Source: Acidimicrobiia bacterium (GTDB lineage: Bacteria > Actinomycetota > Acidimicrobiia > Acidimicrobiales > VFJN01). From it: a stretch of DNA of 62,540 bases. Each line of letters begins with the position of its first letter. The stretch's first letter is position 1. Below, piece after piece: positions 34,710 through 43,909 of the stretch. The stretch spans positions 1 to 62,540 of the forward strand of contig SHVB01000017.1 in the NCBI GenBank assembly GCA_009694375.1. Reading direction: 5' to 3'. Made by a program: the position numbers and the translations under genes. The notes beneath the pieces were generated by a model, which worked only from the letters and a program-made list of their open reading frames with translations, did not search any database and was not told the origin of the DNA.

Positions 34710-35336
34710 ATGCCTGCCCCTGACCCCGATGGGCCCGACCGCCCCGATCCCCGCGACCTCCCCGATGGTGTGGAGGCCGACGAACTCCCGCCCTTGCCGC
34801 TGATGGCCCGCAAACCCCGCCCGCCCCAAGATGGGGAAGTGGAGGTATTCGGCGTGGACGAGCAGACCGACCAGCCCGTGGAACTCGCCCGCTGGGTCGA
34901 CCTCGCCGCCGATGTGTTGGCTGATGCTGGGGTGCGGGGCGAGGCCGAACTCTCTCTCGCCTTTGTCTCCGAGGAGGTGATGGGGGATCTCAACAAACGG
35001 TTCATGGACGTCGCAGGCCCCACTGATGTATTGGCCTTCCCGCTCGATGACCCCACTGATGCCGGCCGCTGGCCCGACGCCGGCAGCACCGGCCCCGATC
35101 GCGATCCGCCGCCGGTCAGCGAACTACCCATGCTGCTCGGCGACGTGATCGTGTGCCCTGCCGTGGCGGCTCGACAGGCACCGTCGCACGCCAGCACCTA
35201 CGACGACGAGATCGCGCTCCTGGTGGTGCACGGCGTCTTGCACGTGCTGGGAATGGACCACGCCGACCCCGAGGAAGCCACCGTGATGCAGGTCCGCGAG
35301 CAAGATCTCCTGGAACGATTCCACCACCGACGATGA
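34710..35336 (+). CDS. ybeY: Endoribonuclease YbeY
   Basis: A metal-dependent RNase family protein of 208 aa involved in 16S rRNA 3'-end maturation. The zinc motif HGVLHVLGMDH lies near residue 172, matching HGxLHxxGxDH. The upstream TDVLAFP segment is also conserved. The first 45 residues are a Pro/Asp-rich extension not usual in the family, and an insertion rich in Asp, Gly and Pro follows TDVLAFP, so it is longer than the typical 150-160 aa. The start could be later, at an ATG about 30 residues in. It is in operon with phoH and the CorC-like gene. Confidence 0.93.
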   Translation: MPAPDPDGPDRPDPRDLPDGVEADELPPLPLMARKPRPPQDGEVEVFGVDEQTDQPVELARWVDLAADVLADAGVRGEAELSLAFVSEEVMGDLNKRFMDVAGPTDVLAFPLDDPTDAGRWPDAGSTGPDRDPPPVSELPMLLGDVIVCPAVAARQAPSHASTYDDEIALLVVHGVLHVLGMDHADPEEATVMQVREQDLLERFHHRR

Positions 35337-35378
35337 GGGGCTTGATGAATCCGTTGGCCGCCGGGCGCGAAAGCCATC

Positions 35379-36662
35379 ATGAACACCACTAACACCGCAA
35401 TCGCCTTGACGATCGTGGCCCTGTTTCTGTTCTCCATTGTGCTGGCGGTAGCGGAGACCGCGCTCACCCGTATCTCGAAGGCCCGCGCCCACGCCCTGGC
35501 CGAGACCAGTGGCCGTCGTGGAGAGGTACTGCTGTCGTTGGTGGAGAACCAAGAGTGGCTCAACCCCACATTGCTACTGGTGCTCTCGACGCAACTCGTG
35601 CAGTCCACCCTGCTGGGGGTGTTGGCCAGTCGGCTCTTCGGCGGATGGGGGGTGCTGCTGGCCACCATCTTGAACGTGACGCTGTTCTTCGTGATTGCCG
35701 AAGTTGCCCCCAAGACGTGGGCCATCCAACACACTGACCGGGCCGCGTTGTCCTTCGCCCGCCCCATCAAAGCCTTGGCCGGGTGGCCCCCGCTCCGGCT
35801 CTTATCGCGCGGGCTTATTGGCGCCACCAACGTGCTGCTCCCCGGCAAGGGTCTCAAAGCTGGGCCGTACACCTCCGAAGAGGAGTTGCTGGCGGTGGCG
35901 GATCTGGCGGTGGAGGGCCTGGTGATCGCGGCGGAGGAGCGCGACTTCATCCAGTCGGTCATCGCACTGGGAGACACCGTGGTACGCGAGGTGATGTTGC
36001 CCCGCACCGACATGGTCACGGTGAGCGCCGAGGTACGAGTGGCCGACGCGATGGAGGTGGTGATCCTCAACGGGTACAGCCGCATCCCGGTTTGCGGCGA
36101 GGGAATCGACGACGTAGTGGGCGTGGCCCACGCCAAGGATCTGATGCGGGCCGAACGCGCCGGGAAAGAGCACAATGCCGTCTCCACGTTGGCCCGCCCG
36201 GCCCGCTTTGTGCCCGAGACCAAGGGTGTGGCTGATCTGTTGCGCGAAATGCAACGCGACCGCTACCACCTAGCCATTGTGATCGATGAGTACGGCGGCA
36301 CGGCAGGGCTGGTGACCCTGGAGGACATCATCGAAGAACTCCTGGGTGAGATCGTGGATGAGTTCGACGTGGAACGCGCCATGAGTGAACCGCTGCCCGG
36401 CGGTGACTTTCGAGTGAACGCCCGGATGCCCATCGATGAGGTGAACCAACTGATCCATGCGCATCTCCCGGAAGGCGACTGGGACACCCTCGGAGGACTG
36501 TTCCTGTCCAAACTCGGGCACGTGCCCGACGAGGGGGAGTGGGTTGAAGTCGTGGGATGGCAGTTGATCGCGCAGGGAATGCAGGGCCGGCGCATTGGGG
36601 GCGTGCGCCTCCATCGACTTCCCGTCGATGGTTCGTCCTCCCCGCCCGCCGCGGAGTTGTGA
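35379..36662 (+). CDS. CNNM/CorC-HlyC family membrane protein
   Basis: A 427-aa protein with an N-terminal DUF21 (CNNM) membrane domain of three or four helices (LVLSTQLVQSTLLGVLAS; FFVIAEVAPKTWAI). Paired CBS domains follow, about residues 205-330, with MLPRTDMVTV and YHLAIVIDEYGGTAGLVTLEDIIEEL-type signatures. A C-terminal CorC_HlyC domain has WDTLGGLFLSKLGHVP. The family is linked to magnesium or cobalt export and was earlier called hemolysin-like. It lies between ybeY and era as in many bacteria, and its TGA overlaps the era ATG by one base. Confidence 0.92.
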   Translation: MNTTNTAIALTIVALFLFSIVLAVAETALTRISKARAHALAETSGRRGEVLLSLVENQEWLNPTLLLVLSTQLVQSTLLGVLASRLFGGWGVLLATILNVTLFFVIAEVAPKTWAIQHTDRAALSFARPIKALAGWPPLRLLSRGLIGATNVLLPGKGLKAGPYTSEEELLAVADLAVEGLVIAAEERDFIQSVIALGDTVVREVMLPRTDMVTVSAEVRVADAMEVVILNGYSRIPVCGEGIDDVVGVAHAKDLMRAERAGKEHNAVSTLARPARFVPETKGVADLLREMQRDRYHLAIVIDEYGGTAGLVTLEDIIEELLGEIVDEFDVERAMSEPLPGGDFRVNARMPIDEVNQLIHAHLPEGDWDTLGGLFLSKLGHVPDEGEWVEVVGWQLIAQGMQGRRIGGVRLHRLPVDGSSSPPAAEL

Positions 36663-37498
36663 TGCGCACCGGATTCGTGACCTTGGTGGGTCGCCCCAAC
36701 GTCGGGAAGTCCACGCTGCTCAACAAGATTCTGAAGACCAAGGTGGCCATCACGTCCGACAAACCCCAGACCACCCGTACCCGCATCACCGGAGTCCTCA
36801 ACCGCCCCGACGCGCAAGTGGTGTTCGTGGACACCCCGGGCATCCACAAACCCCGCACCCAACTCGGCACTCGCCTCAACGCCACCGCGCAAGGAACGAT
36901 CAACGACGTGGACGTGGTGTGCTTCGTGCTCGACGCCACCCAGCCCTTCGGGCGCGGCGACCAATGGGTAGCGAACCTCATCCCCCCGAACTCGGTGTGC
37001 ATCGTCAACAAGGCGGACAAGGCGAAACCCAAGGAAGTGGCCGATCAGCTAGTGGCGGCGGCTGGACTGAAGCTAAGTGAATATTTCCCCCTGTCGGCCA
37101 AGACCGGCGATGGGGTGACAGCGCTAGTGGATCACCTCATATCCCGGCTTCCCGTCGGACCCCAATACTTCCCCGACGACATGGTGACGGACGTACCCGA
37201 GGCGTTCATGGTGGCAGAGTTGGTGCGAGAGCAGTTGCTGCGTCGCACCCACGATGAACTCCCGCACTCCATCGCCGCGCGTGTCACGGAATGGGACTGG
37301 CCGCTGATTCGCTGCGAGATCCTGGTGGAGCGCAACAGCCAGAAGGGGATCGTGATCGGCCATAAAGGCCAGGTGCTCAAGGAGGTTGGCATCGCCGTGC
37401 GCCAGCAACTCCCCGAGGGCACCTACCTCGAGTTGCTGGTGAAGGTGGACAAGGACTGGCAGTCTCGGCCCAAGGCCATGGAGCGCTTCGGCTACTAG
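36662..37498 (+). CDS. era: GTPase Era
   Basis: A 278-aa Ras-like GTPase with a KH domain that binds the 16S rRNA 3' end and aids 30S maturation. G1 is GRPNVGKST at residues 10-18, G2 contains TTRTR, G3 is DTPGIHKP and G4 is NKAD. The C-terminal KH motif is GIVIGHKGQVLKEVG. Length is slightly below the usual 300 aa but all elements are present. The ATG overlaps the previous stop (TGATG); a longer in-frame start inside the CorC-like gene was rejected. With phoH and ybeY it forms a ribosome-maturation operon. Confidence 0.96.
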   Translation: MRTGFVTLVGRPNVGKSTLLNKILKTKVAITSDKPQTTRTRITGVLNRPDAQVVFVDTPGIHKPRTQLGTRLNATAQGTINDVDVVCFVLDATQPFGRGDQWVANLIPPNSVCIVNKADKAKPKEVADQLVAAAGLKLSEYFPLSAKTGDGVTALVDHLISRLPVGPQYFPDDMVTDVPEAFMVAELVREQLLRRTHDELPHSIAARVTEWDWPLIRCEILVERNSQKGIVIGHKGQVLKEVGIAVRQQLPEGTYLELLVKVDKDWQSRPKAMERFGY

Positions 37499-37504
37499 GC
37501 TGGA

Positions 37505-37522
37505 CTCGCCAATAACGGCGAG
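37505..37522. terminator. Short hairpin between era and the DinG-type helicase
   Basis: CTCGCC-AATAAC-GGCGAG is a perfect 6-bp inverted repeat in the 27-bp gap between convergent genes. It is short and lacks a T tract, so terminator function is only suggested by position. Confidence 0.45.
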
Positions 37523-37525
37523 GGG

Positions 37526-39430
37526 TTAGCCCCGAGAGCGGTCACGGATTGCTAGAAGTGCCGCCCGGGCTTCGGCGGGGTCCTTGGTGCGCCGCATGGG
37601 AGGGAGGGCCTGCACCAGCGCCCACCGGTACCCCGCCTTGGCCAGGCGCGAATCGAGCACGGCCACCACCCCCGTGTCGGTGGCGGTACGGATCAGACGC
37701 CCGGTGCCTTGGGCCAGCAAGGTGGCGGCACGCGGGAGGTCGATCATTCCGAAAGCGGCGGAGCCGGCCCGTTCCCGCCGAGCCTGCAGGAGCGGCTCGT
37801 CGGGACGGGGGAAGGGGATCTTGTCGATCGCCACCAGGCTGAGCGACGCCCCGGGCACGTCTACCCCCTGCCAGAAGCCCATCGTGGCGAAGAGGCAGGT
37901 TTCCTCCGACGCCGCAAAGGCTTCGAGTAGTCGGGCCTTGGGTAGATCGCGTTGCGACAGAATCGGCACGCTCAGGCGGGTCCGCAGGGCGGCGACGGCT
38001 TCCTCCAGCACCCGAAAACTGGTGAACAGGGCGAGGGTGCGACCGCCGGCCGCTTCGATGAGATCCCCGAGCTCGGCCACCATGGCGGCGAGATAGGCGG
38101 GCTGGCGCGGGTCGGGAAGATGGGCGGCGCAATAGAGCAGCGCGCTGGTCTCGTAATCGAAGGGACTACCTACATCCAACTCATGAATCTGAACCGCATC
38201 TACCCCGAGGCGCTCGGGCAGCCGGGCGGGGAGGGTGGCGCTGGTGAGCACGGCGGTTCGTTTATCCCACAGCGCCGTCCGCAACAGCGGAGCCACATCG
38301 AGTGGTGCCACCCGGAGAGTGGGGTTGGCCTCCCCGCCGTCCACCCACACCACCTGGCTGTCGTTGACGGCCTCGATGAGGCGGAGATCCTCGAGTAGGG
38401 CAGTGGCCCCCTGCACCACGCGTAACGCGCGTGCCCGACTTTCCTCGGGGACATCACCCGGCACGGCCTTGGCCGCGTTGAGCACCAACTGCACCCGGCC
38501 TCCGGCCACCGTGATCACCCCGGCGATGTCGTCGGGTAGTCCATTCGAGAACCGGCGACTGGGCTGGGTGCGCAAGGCGCTACTGAGCAATCTCCCGGCA
38601 TCGTCGAGGGCGGCGGCGATCTGGTCGTCGGCGATCAACCCTCGGGTGCGGCGGGCCAAATCGGAAAACCGGTGGGCGGTGAGTTCCACTCCGCAGGTGG
38701 TCGAGACGATGTCTTCGAGCTGGTGGGCCTCGTCGATGATCACCAACTCATGTTCGGGGAGGATGACGCCGTCGGAGGCGAGGTCCAACCCATAGAGATG
38801 GAGATTGACCACCACCACATCGGCCTCCAGGGCCCGGTTTCGGGCGGCTTCGGCGAAACACGCGCCGCCATTGGGGCATTTGGCGGCGCCGGGGCACTCG
38901 CGAGCACTGACGCTCACCGCCGCCCAGGCCGCGTCGGACGGTTCCACCGGGAGTTCGCCGCGATCGCCGCTGGCGCTGGTGTCGGCCCAGTGGGCCAGAC
39001 CCAGGAGGTCAACGTCGGGCACGCGAGCAGCCACGCCATCGAGGGCCAACTGTTCGGCCCCGTCCTGGCGGGCAGCGGCCAACTCGGCGAGGCGCTGACG
39101 ACAGATGTAGTTCGAGCGGCCCTTGAGGACGGCCCAGGCAAACGACGGGGTCAGGTGCTGCTCAAGAAACGGCAGGTCGTGGCCAGCCAGTTGATCCTGC
39201 AACGTCTTGGTGGCGGTGGCCACCACGGTGCGTCGACCCGAAAGGATCGCCGGTATGAGGTACGCCAGTGTCTTGCCCGTGCCGGTGCCCGCCTGGACCG
39301 CAACATGCTGACGGGCGGCGATGCCGTGCGCGATGGCGGCGGCCATGGCCTGCTGCCCCTCCCGCGCCTCGCCGCCGCCCGGCAAGTGCGCCACTACCCG
39401 AGCGAGGGTGTCGACGACGGCATCGGGCAT
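37526..39430 (-). CDS. dinG: DinG/XPD-family ATP-dependent DNA helicase
   Basis: Superfamily 2 helicase of 634 aa. Walker A AGTGTGKT is at residues 48-54 and the DEAH box is at 233-236. Four Cys (110, 179, 185, 191) lie between motifs Ia and II, the arrangement that holds a 4Fe-4S cluster in XPD/DinG helicases. The late motif LLAQGTGRLIRTATDTGVV is helicase motif VI. DinG-type enzymes unwind 5'-to-3' and resolve R-loops or damaged forks. No LexA-type box was noticed upstream. Whether it is DinG or the related YoaA subtype cannot be decided. Confidence 0.92.
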   Translation of the reverse strand: MPDAVVDTLARVVAHLPGGGEAREGQQAMAAAIAHGIAARQHVAVQAGTGTGKTLAYLIPAILSGRRTVVATATKTLQDQLAGHDLPFLEQHLTPSFAWAVLKGRSNYICRQRLAELAAARQDGAEQLALDGVAARVPDVDLLGLAHWADTSASGDRGELPVEPSDAAWAAVSVSARECPGAAKCPNGGACFAEAARNRALEADVVVVNLHLYGLDLASDGVILPEHELVIIDEAHQLEDIVSTTCGVELTAHRFSDLARRTRGLIADDQIAAALDDAGRLLSSALRTQPSRRFSNGLPDDIAGVITVAGGRVQLVLNAAKAVPGDVPEESRARALRVVQGATALLEDLRLIEAVNDSQVVWVDGGEANPTLRVAPLDVAPLLRTALWDKRTAVLTSATLPARLPERLGVDAVQIHELDVGSPFDYETSALLYCAAHLPDPRQPAYLAAMVAELGDLIEAAGGRTLALFTSFRVLEEAVAALRTRLSVPILSQRDLPKARLLEAFAASEETCLFATMGFWQGVDVPGASLSLVAIDKIPFPRPDEPLLQARRERAGSAAFGMIDLPRAATLLAQGTGRLIRTATDTGVVAVLDSRLAKAGYRWALVQALPPMRRTKDPAEARAALLAIRDRSRG

Positions 39431-39462
39431 CCCGCGACGTTACCGGCCGCCACCCGCTCGCC

Positions 39463-40407
39463 TCACCCGGTGGCGCGGTTGGAGATGACGCCGCAGATGT
39501 GGTTGCGGTTGAGACACGCCCGCACCTCACGCTCCAGTGCCTTCTGGTCCCAGGCATTGAGGAAATCGGCGTGGATCGCCATTACATCGCCCGAGGTGAG
39601 GCTGAGCCCAGACGGATCGCCCGTCACCGGGTACTGCACCTCAAAAATCAGTTGTGGTGTGGGCACCCACCGGCCCGGCGGGCAGCGGCCCTGGGTGCTG
39701 TAGGCCACATGGGAACGGTGGTCGTCGCTATCGGTGTGCTCGCCGTCCCAACAATCGGGGAAGGCGATGCGGGCGGCGAGGGGCGCCGCCTCAGGACAGG
39801 TCGGGGGTGCGGCATGGAATAACGGCGATGCCCCGCAATGCCACGCCGCCACTTCCAGGGCCTGGGGGGAGGTGGCGTTCGGATTTCCAGCCACCATCAT
39901 CAGCCCCGGGGGGTAAGCCACCAGTGAACCAAGGCGCGCCTTCTGGCCAGGCCGGTAGTAGGCCACGCTGCCGATGGGTTGGATCGCGGTGTCACCCCGG
40001 CGGAGCCTCGGTGCCCAGTAGGCCGCCGTGTCCAGTTTGTTCGCACAGGTGGTGTCACCGCCGCGCAGGCTCTCGGCAGTGGAGTGGGCATCGGTGGCAA
40101 CGTTGCCAAAGAAGTCGTGTTGGTGAGAGGCACCAGGGTCGCCCGGGTACACGATCGGGTCGTTGGCGGCGGCGTGGCTCCACCCGCACTCCACCTTGAA
40201 CTGCGGTTCCCGCCCTTGCGATCCAGCACCGGCGATTCGGCCCGTGGTGGCTCCGCTGGTGGCGGGGGCACGGGGCGCGGATTCGGGCACGGCGGGGGAA
40301 TTCTGGATGAGCAGGAGCATTCCCCCGGTGAGCGCTCCCGCCAGCGCGACGGTGATGCCGAGAATCCCTAACGCGGGAAGGGCACGTCGAACAGACGAGC
40401 GACTCAC
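39463..40407 (-). CDS. Exported DUF1996 protein
   Basis: A 314-aa protein with an N-terminal membrane helix (about residues 10-34) and a DUF1996 domain, marked by the motif HQHDFFGN (HxHxFFGN) and a CWDG-type segment near FPDCWDGEHTDSDDHRSH. It has about eight Cys, consistent with an exported disulfide-bonded protein. Family members occur in fungi and actinobacteria and resemble secreted hydrolases; the reaction is unknown. The GTG at 40407 overlaps the upstream beta-helix gene stop (GTGA). It is the last gene of the exported-protein operon. Confidence 0.82.
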   Translation of the reverse strand: MSRSSVRRALPALGILGITVALAGALTGGMLLLIQNSPAVPESAPRAPATSGATTGRIAGAGSQGREPQFKVECGWSHAAANDPIVYPGDPGASHQHDFFGNVATDAHSTAESLRGGDTTCANKLDTAAYWAPRLRRGDTAIQPIGSVAYYRPGQKARLGSLVAYPPGLMMVAGNPNATSPQALEVAAWHCGASPLFHAAPPTCPEAAPLAARIAFPDCWDGEHTDSDDHRSHVAYSTQGRCPPGRWVPTPQLIFEVQYPVTGDPSGLSLTSGDVMAIHADFLNAWDQKALEREVRACLNRNHICGVISNRATG

Positions 40408-41792
40408 TCGGGGCTCGGTCGCTCCGGCAACTCGATGGCATCGAGGTCCACCGCAAAGGGCACGTTGGTGGCGGGTTGGGCGGCCGCGGTGCCGGCCTTG
40501 GGCATAGTCGGCTGGGGGGGCGGTTTCGGGGTGGGCGCGGTCTCGTAGTCGACCGACGGTGGGTGCACGGCGGCGATGAGGGCGATGAGGTCCAGGCCTC
40601 CGGCCGACCAATCAGTGGCGCTGGGTTCGCCTTGGCAGGGTGCCAGTTTCTGCAGATCGAGCGGTGCGGTCGACGTGACGGTGTTACCGGAGAAACAGTT
40701 GCCCAAGGCCGCCAAGTCCGGTTGCAGGCTGCCCAAGCCGATATCAGCGATGCGCGAATCGCTCACGACGTTGTCCACGATTCGGTTCTGCTGGGGGTCC
40801 CAGAGCACGGCGGCGAGGAGGGCCGGGTCGGTCACGGTAGGGGGCCGGTCCCGCACCTCGGCACAGGGGGTGTCCCAGGTGGATTCGGCCGGGGCCACGT
40901 CGTTGGCCCCTTCCTCGGGGAAGGGAACGAGGGCGATTCCCGCCCGGTCGTGGTCGTAGACGAGGTTGCGGGCCACCAGGTTTCGGTTGCTCCCGGCCAC
41001 CAGAATTCCGTTCCCCATAGCCAAGAGGGCGACGTCGATGGCCGGGGTGTCGGCCTGCTGGTTCGAGTAGACGGTGTTGCCCACGATGGTGTTGTCCCGA
41101 CCGGGGTAGCAGAGTTCGTACGAACCGCTGTTGGGAACGATGCCGGCTCGGTTGTGACGGAACGTGGAGTTCACGATGAGGAGGTCGCCGCCCGAGTTGG
41201 TGCCCGAGTAGCCCAAGCCGTTGTACTCCGAGACGATGTCGTCGAGGACGGTGTCGCACGGGTAGCACTGGCCGATGTAGACCCCCGCATCGGCGCTGCC
41301 GGAAGTCCAGATGTGTTCAAGTTGGCCCTTGGTGGAATCGAATCCGTACACGCCGTAGTCGCCGTTGCGGTAGGACGTGAGGTACGAGCCCCGGTAGCCA
41401 TTCACGCCGGTCCAGAAGAACCCGTTGGTGGTGTAGTTCTGGACGGTCATGTTCTCGATGGCGACGCCATCGGCAAACACGCGAATGCCATTCTCCAGTG
41501 TGAATCCGCCGTCGAGGATGACCTCGTTGCGGTCGCGGCCACGGATGGTGAGGTTCTCGGTTTCCACATCCACCGATTCGGCGTACGTGCCGGGCTCGAT
41601 CAGGATGAGGTCTCCCGACTCGGCGGCATCCACCGCCGCCTGGATGGTGGGCTGATCCTCGGGCACCTGAATCGTTGCGCCGCTGCCGCCGGCGGCCTCG
41701 TTGGAAGGGCTCGTGTCGCCACCACCGCAGGCCGTACCGAACAGAGCCAGAGCCGTGAATGACACGGTGGCGAGGCGGGTGGCGTGGTGCAT
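40404..41792 (-). CDS. Parallel beta-helix lipoprotein
   Basis: A 462-aa lipoprotein: signal peptide with lipobox LFGTAC, acylated Cys at residue 22. The body shows right-handed parallel beta-helix repeats of the NosD/pectate-lyase type (TIQAAVDAAESGDLILIEPGTY, then many N-x-V/I-x-x-N turns such as NTIVGNTVYSN and NLVARNLVYD). Such proteins bind or cleave polysaccharides. The C-terminal 90 residues are Pro/Ala-rich and non-repetitive. NosD-like helices sometimes help copper insertion, and a copper-type lipoprotein is encoded just upstream, but the link is a guess. In operon with the DUF1996 gene. Confidence 0.82.
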   Translation of the reverse strand: MHHATRLATVSFTALALFGTACGGGDTSPSNEAAGGSGATIQVPEDQPTIQAAVDAAESGDLILIEPGTYAESVDVETENLTIRGRDRNEVILDGGFTLENGIRVFADGVAIENMTVQNYTTNGFFWTGVNGYRGSYLTSYRNGDYGVYGFDSTKGQLEHIWTSGSADAGVYIGQCYPCDTVLDDIVSEYNGLGYSGTNSGGDLLIVNSTFRHNRAGIVPNSGSYELCYPGRDNTIVGNTVYSNQQADTPAIDVALLAMGNGILVAGSNRNLVARNLVYDHDRAGIALVPFPEEGANDVAPAESTWDTPCAEVRDRPPTVTDPALLAAVLWDPQQNRIVDNVVSDSRIADIGLGSLQPDLAALGNCFSGNTVTSTAPLDLQKLAPCQGEPSATDWSAGGLDLIALIAAVHPPSVDYETAPTPKPPPQPTMPKAGTAAAQPATNVPFAVDLDAIELPERPSPE

Positions 41793-41815
41793 GGGATGCT
41801 CCTCAATAGACGCGT

Positions 41816-42202
41816 TCAGCGATTTACCACAATGGTGCCTACCATGCCGTTGGTGGGTGTGCCGTGCAACGAGCAGTAGTAGCCATACGTGCCGGGCGTG
41901 ATGAAACGGTGTTGGTAGGTGGCGCCAGGACCGAACTGGCTCTCCTCAACACCCCAACCTCCGCCGTCCACGGGCCGGATGTTGTGCGTGGTACGGCCCC
42001 TGTTTTTCCATTCGATGACCGTTCCGTTGGCTACCTCCTCGTCGGCCGGGCGAAACGTGTTGTCCACTGCGGTGACGCTGACAACTACTCCCTGCACCAG
42101 CGGGGCATCATCGCTGCCGCAAGCGCCGAGAGCGAACAGGACGGCGACAAGCAGGCCTGGGCCGACAACGCGCCCTTGACGGGGTGTGTCTGTGCCACTC
42201 AC
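41816..42202 (-). CDS. Cupredoxin-domain lipoprotein
   Basis: A 128-aa lipoprotein with lipobox LGAC (Cys28) and a plastocyanin-like cupredoxin fold. The type 1 copper ligands are all visible: His73 (TTHN), Cys110, His113 (YYCSLHG) and Met120 (NGM). It should carry one copper ion and transfer electrons on the outer face of the membrane. Its partner is not obvious; the neighbours are an integral membrane protein, a beta-helix lipoprotein and a DUF1996 protein. The GTG at 42202 overlaps the YczE-like stop by GTGA. Confidence 0.88.
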   Translation of the reverse strand: MSGTDTPRQGRVVGPGLLVAVLFALGACGSDDAPLVQGVVVSVTAVDNTFRPADEEVANGTVIEWKNRGRTTHNIRPVDGGGWGVEESQFGPGATYQHRFITPGTYGYYCSLHGTPTNGMVGTIVVNR

Positions 42203-42843
42203 GCGCCAGTGCTGGCCAAGTTGCTGGCCTTCTCGGCGACTGCGGCACGGAAGCCCACCAGGGTCAGGGTGTGACGCAGGGTCACTCCCGTGAGGAGGGC
42301 GAAGACAATGGTGCCCGCCCCCACCTGGCCGCCCATCGCCCAGCCGAGCACCACGCAGACCACTTCGATCCCGGTACGGGAGCGGGCCAACGGGTAGCCC
42401 TTGGCATCAAGGGCCAGCATGACGATTTCGAGCGGCCCCGGCCCGATATCGGCCGCCACCACCAAGGTGATCCCAGCGACCACGCTGAAAAAGCCGGCCA
42501 TGAAGTAGGCCAGTTGGGCCGAGATTGACGGGGGGAAGGGCAGCGCGGGGAGCACAAGACCCAGCACCGGGCCGATGGTCAACGCGCTGATGTAGGTGCC
42601 CGGGCGGGTGCTGGCACCGAGGGCTACCCCGGTGAGGATGAACAGCAGGGGAAGAAGCATGGCGGCTAGCCCGATGCCGATGCCGGTGAAGGCCACCGTG
42701 CCGGTGAGGAGCACGTCGTAGGGGGCTACGCCAATGTCGGCCCGGATGGTGCAGGCCACCCCCACCGAAATCAACGGTAGGCCGGCGGCCAGCGTGGCCA
42801 GCCGGCGGACGTTTCCGTCGGCGGGTGACACGGCGATAGGCAT
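42199..42843 (-). CDS. YczE/YyaS-family membrane protein
   Basis: A 214-aa integral membrane protein with five or six hydrophobic helices. It has the conserved YczE-type pattern near the N-terminus (LPLISVGVACTIRADIGVAPYDVL) and a second related motif (VVAADIGPGPLEIVML), pointing to an internal repeat. The function of the family is unknown; in Bacillus yczE sits beside a phosphopantetheinyl transferase and surfactin genes. Here it is the first gene of an operon with a cupredoxin lipoprotein, to which it is coupled by a 4-base overlap. Confidence 0.82.
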   Translation of the reverse strand: MPIAVSPADGNVRRLATLAAGLPLISVGVACTIRADIGVAPYDVLLTGTVAFTGIGIGLAAMLLPLLFILTGVALGASTRPGTYISALTIGPVLGLVLPALPFPPSISAQLAYFMAGFFSVVAGITLVVAADIGPGPLEIVMLALDAKGYPLARSRTGIEVVCVVLGWAMGGQVGAGTIVFALLTGVTLRHTLTLVGFRAAVAEKASNLASTGA

Positions 42844-42956
42844 GATGGCTAAGGCTACAAGCCGGTGGGCGTCCCACGAGGGGCCCGCAGTGAAACGCTG
42901 GTGGCCATGGTGGCCCTCGCCGCCTTCATCCGCATCACATCAGGCCTCTGGTCTGA

Positions 42957-43823
42957 CTAGGGGCGGAGCCGGGAAGCGGGTTGGTAGTTCGGACCGGCCG
43001 TGAGATCAACCCTCGCCAGCAGCCGCGTGCAGGGGCCTTCGAAGTCGCTCGCGAAGCGCTCAGATTCCTCCTCCCCGAGCAGCTGCCACGGCAGTGTGGT
43101 GAGGTGGTCGGTGTCGTCCTCGAGTTGTTGCCGCAGGGCAAGGCCGGCCGGGGCGACGGCACCATCGACGGCGAGTCCTTTGGTCTCCAGGGTGGCCCAT
43201 GCCGACGCCAGGTCGGCCCCCGTGGTGCCTCGACTGATGGGTAGCCAGTCGAGCTCGTAGCCAAGCCAGGCGTTATGGAGCACCGATACCTCGACCCCGG
43301 TAAGCCCGGCCGCCACCACGAGCGCCCAATGGGTATCGCCGCGCCACTCTCGCAGGCAGTTCAGGGCGTGCCATCCCGACAGCACTGGATCGGTGGGCCG
43401 GGGCATTCGGAGGTGGGACGCGGCCAGAACACGCCCGGCGGTGGGCAGTTCGTCCACCACCGGCCACAGGAGCGGACCGAGGCGGGTGAGGGGCGCCCGC
43501 AGGTCGGGGGCATACGCCCCAAGACCCTCGAGGACAGCATCGTCGCGAGCCCGCCAGACGGCATCCAAAGTGGTGGAGGTCGCTACCGCCTCCAGGGCCC
43601 ACCGGATACCCGTCGGGGAGATGGAACCGAAGGAAGCGATGACCGCATCGGGTCCGGCGGGGGCGAGGGGAGCGGAGCGAGCGGCGATGTAGCCCAACGG
43701 TCCGGGAAGCCCCAAGGCTTCAAATCGTGCCAGTGCGCCTGGATCCCAAAAGATCCACCCGATGGTGGTTTGCACCGATCGGGCGTTGCGGCTGGTGATC
43801 GCAGTCCAATCCGGTTCGGTCAT
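42957..43823 (-). CDS. SCO6745-like (SalK-type) protein
   Basis: A 288-aa, mostly helical soluble protein that matches the actinobacterial SCO6745/SalK-like family. It contains ALGLPGPLGYIAARSAPL near residue 35, a LRMPRPTDPVLSGWHALNCLREWRGD-type core and SVLHNAWLGYELDWL. Members are common in actinobacteria and have no established biochemical role. The ATG is preceded by no strong ribosome-binding site. The gene lies 113 bp downstream of nothing on its own strand that is coupled to it, and the lipoprotein gene is divergent, 86 bp away. Confidence 0.8.
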   Translation of the reverse strand: MTEPDWTAITSRNARSVQTTIGWIFWDPGALARFEALGLPGPLGYIAARSAPLAPAGPDAVIASFGSISPTGIRWALEAVATSTTLDAVWRARDDAVLEGLGAYAPDLRAPLTRLGPLLWPVVDELPTAGRVLAASHLRMPRPTDPVLSGWHALNCLREWRGDTHWALVVAAGLTGVEVSVLHNAWLGYELDWLPISRGTTGADLASAWATLETKGLAVDGAVAPAGLALRQQLEDDTDHLTTLPWQLLGEEESERFASDFEGPCTRLLARVDLTAGPNYQPASRLRP

Positions 43824-43909
43824 GGTGACTTGCTTAGTCCCATTGAGGCTGCTGGACTCATCTCTCGCCAGGGCCCCCCGTGGTCTTTCCCGAAGGCTGA
43901 GACATCCAC

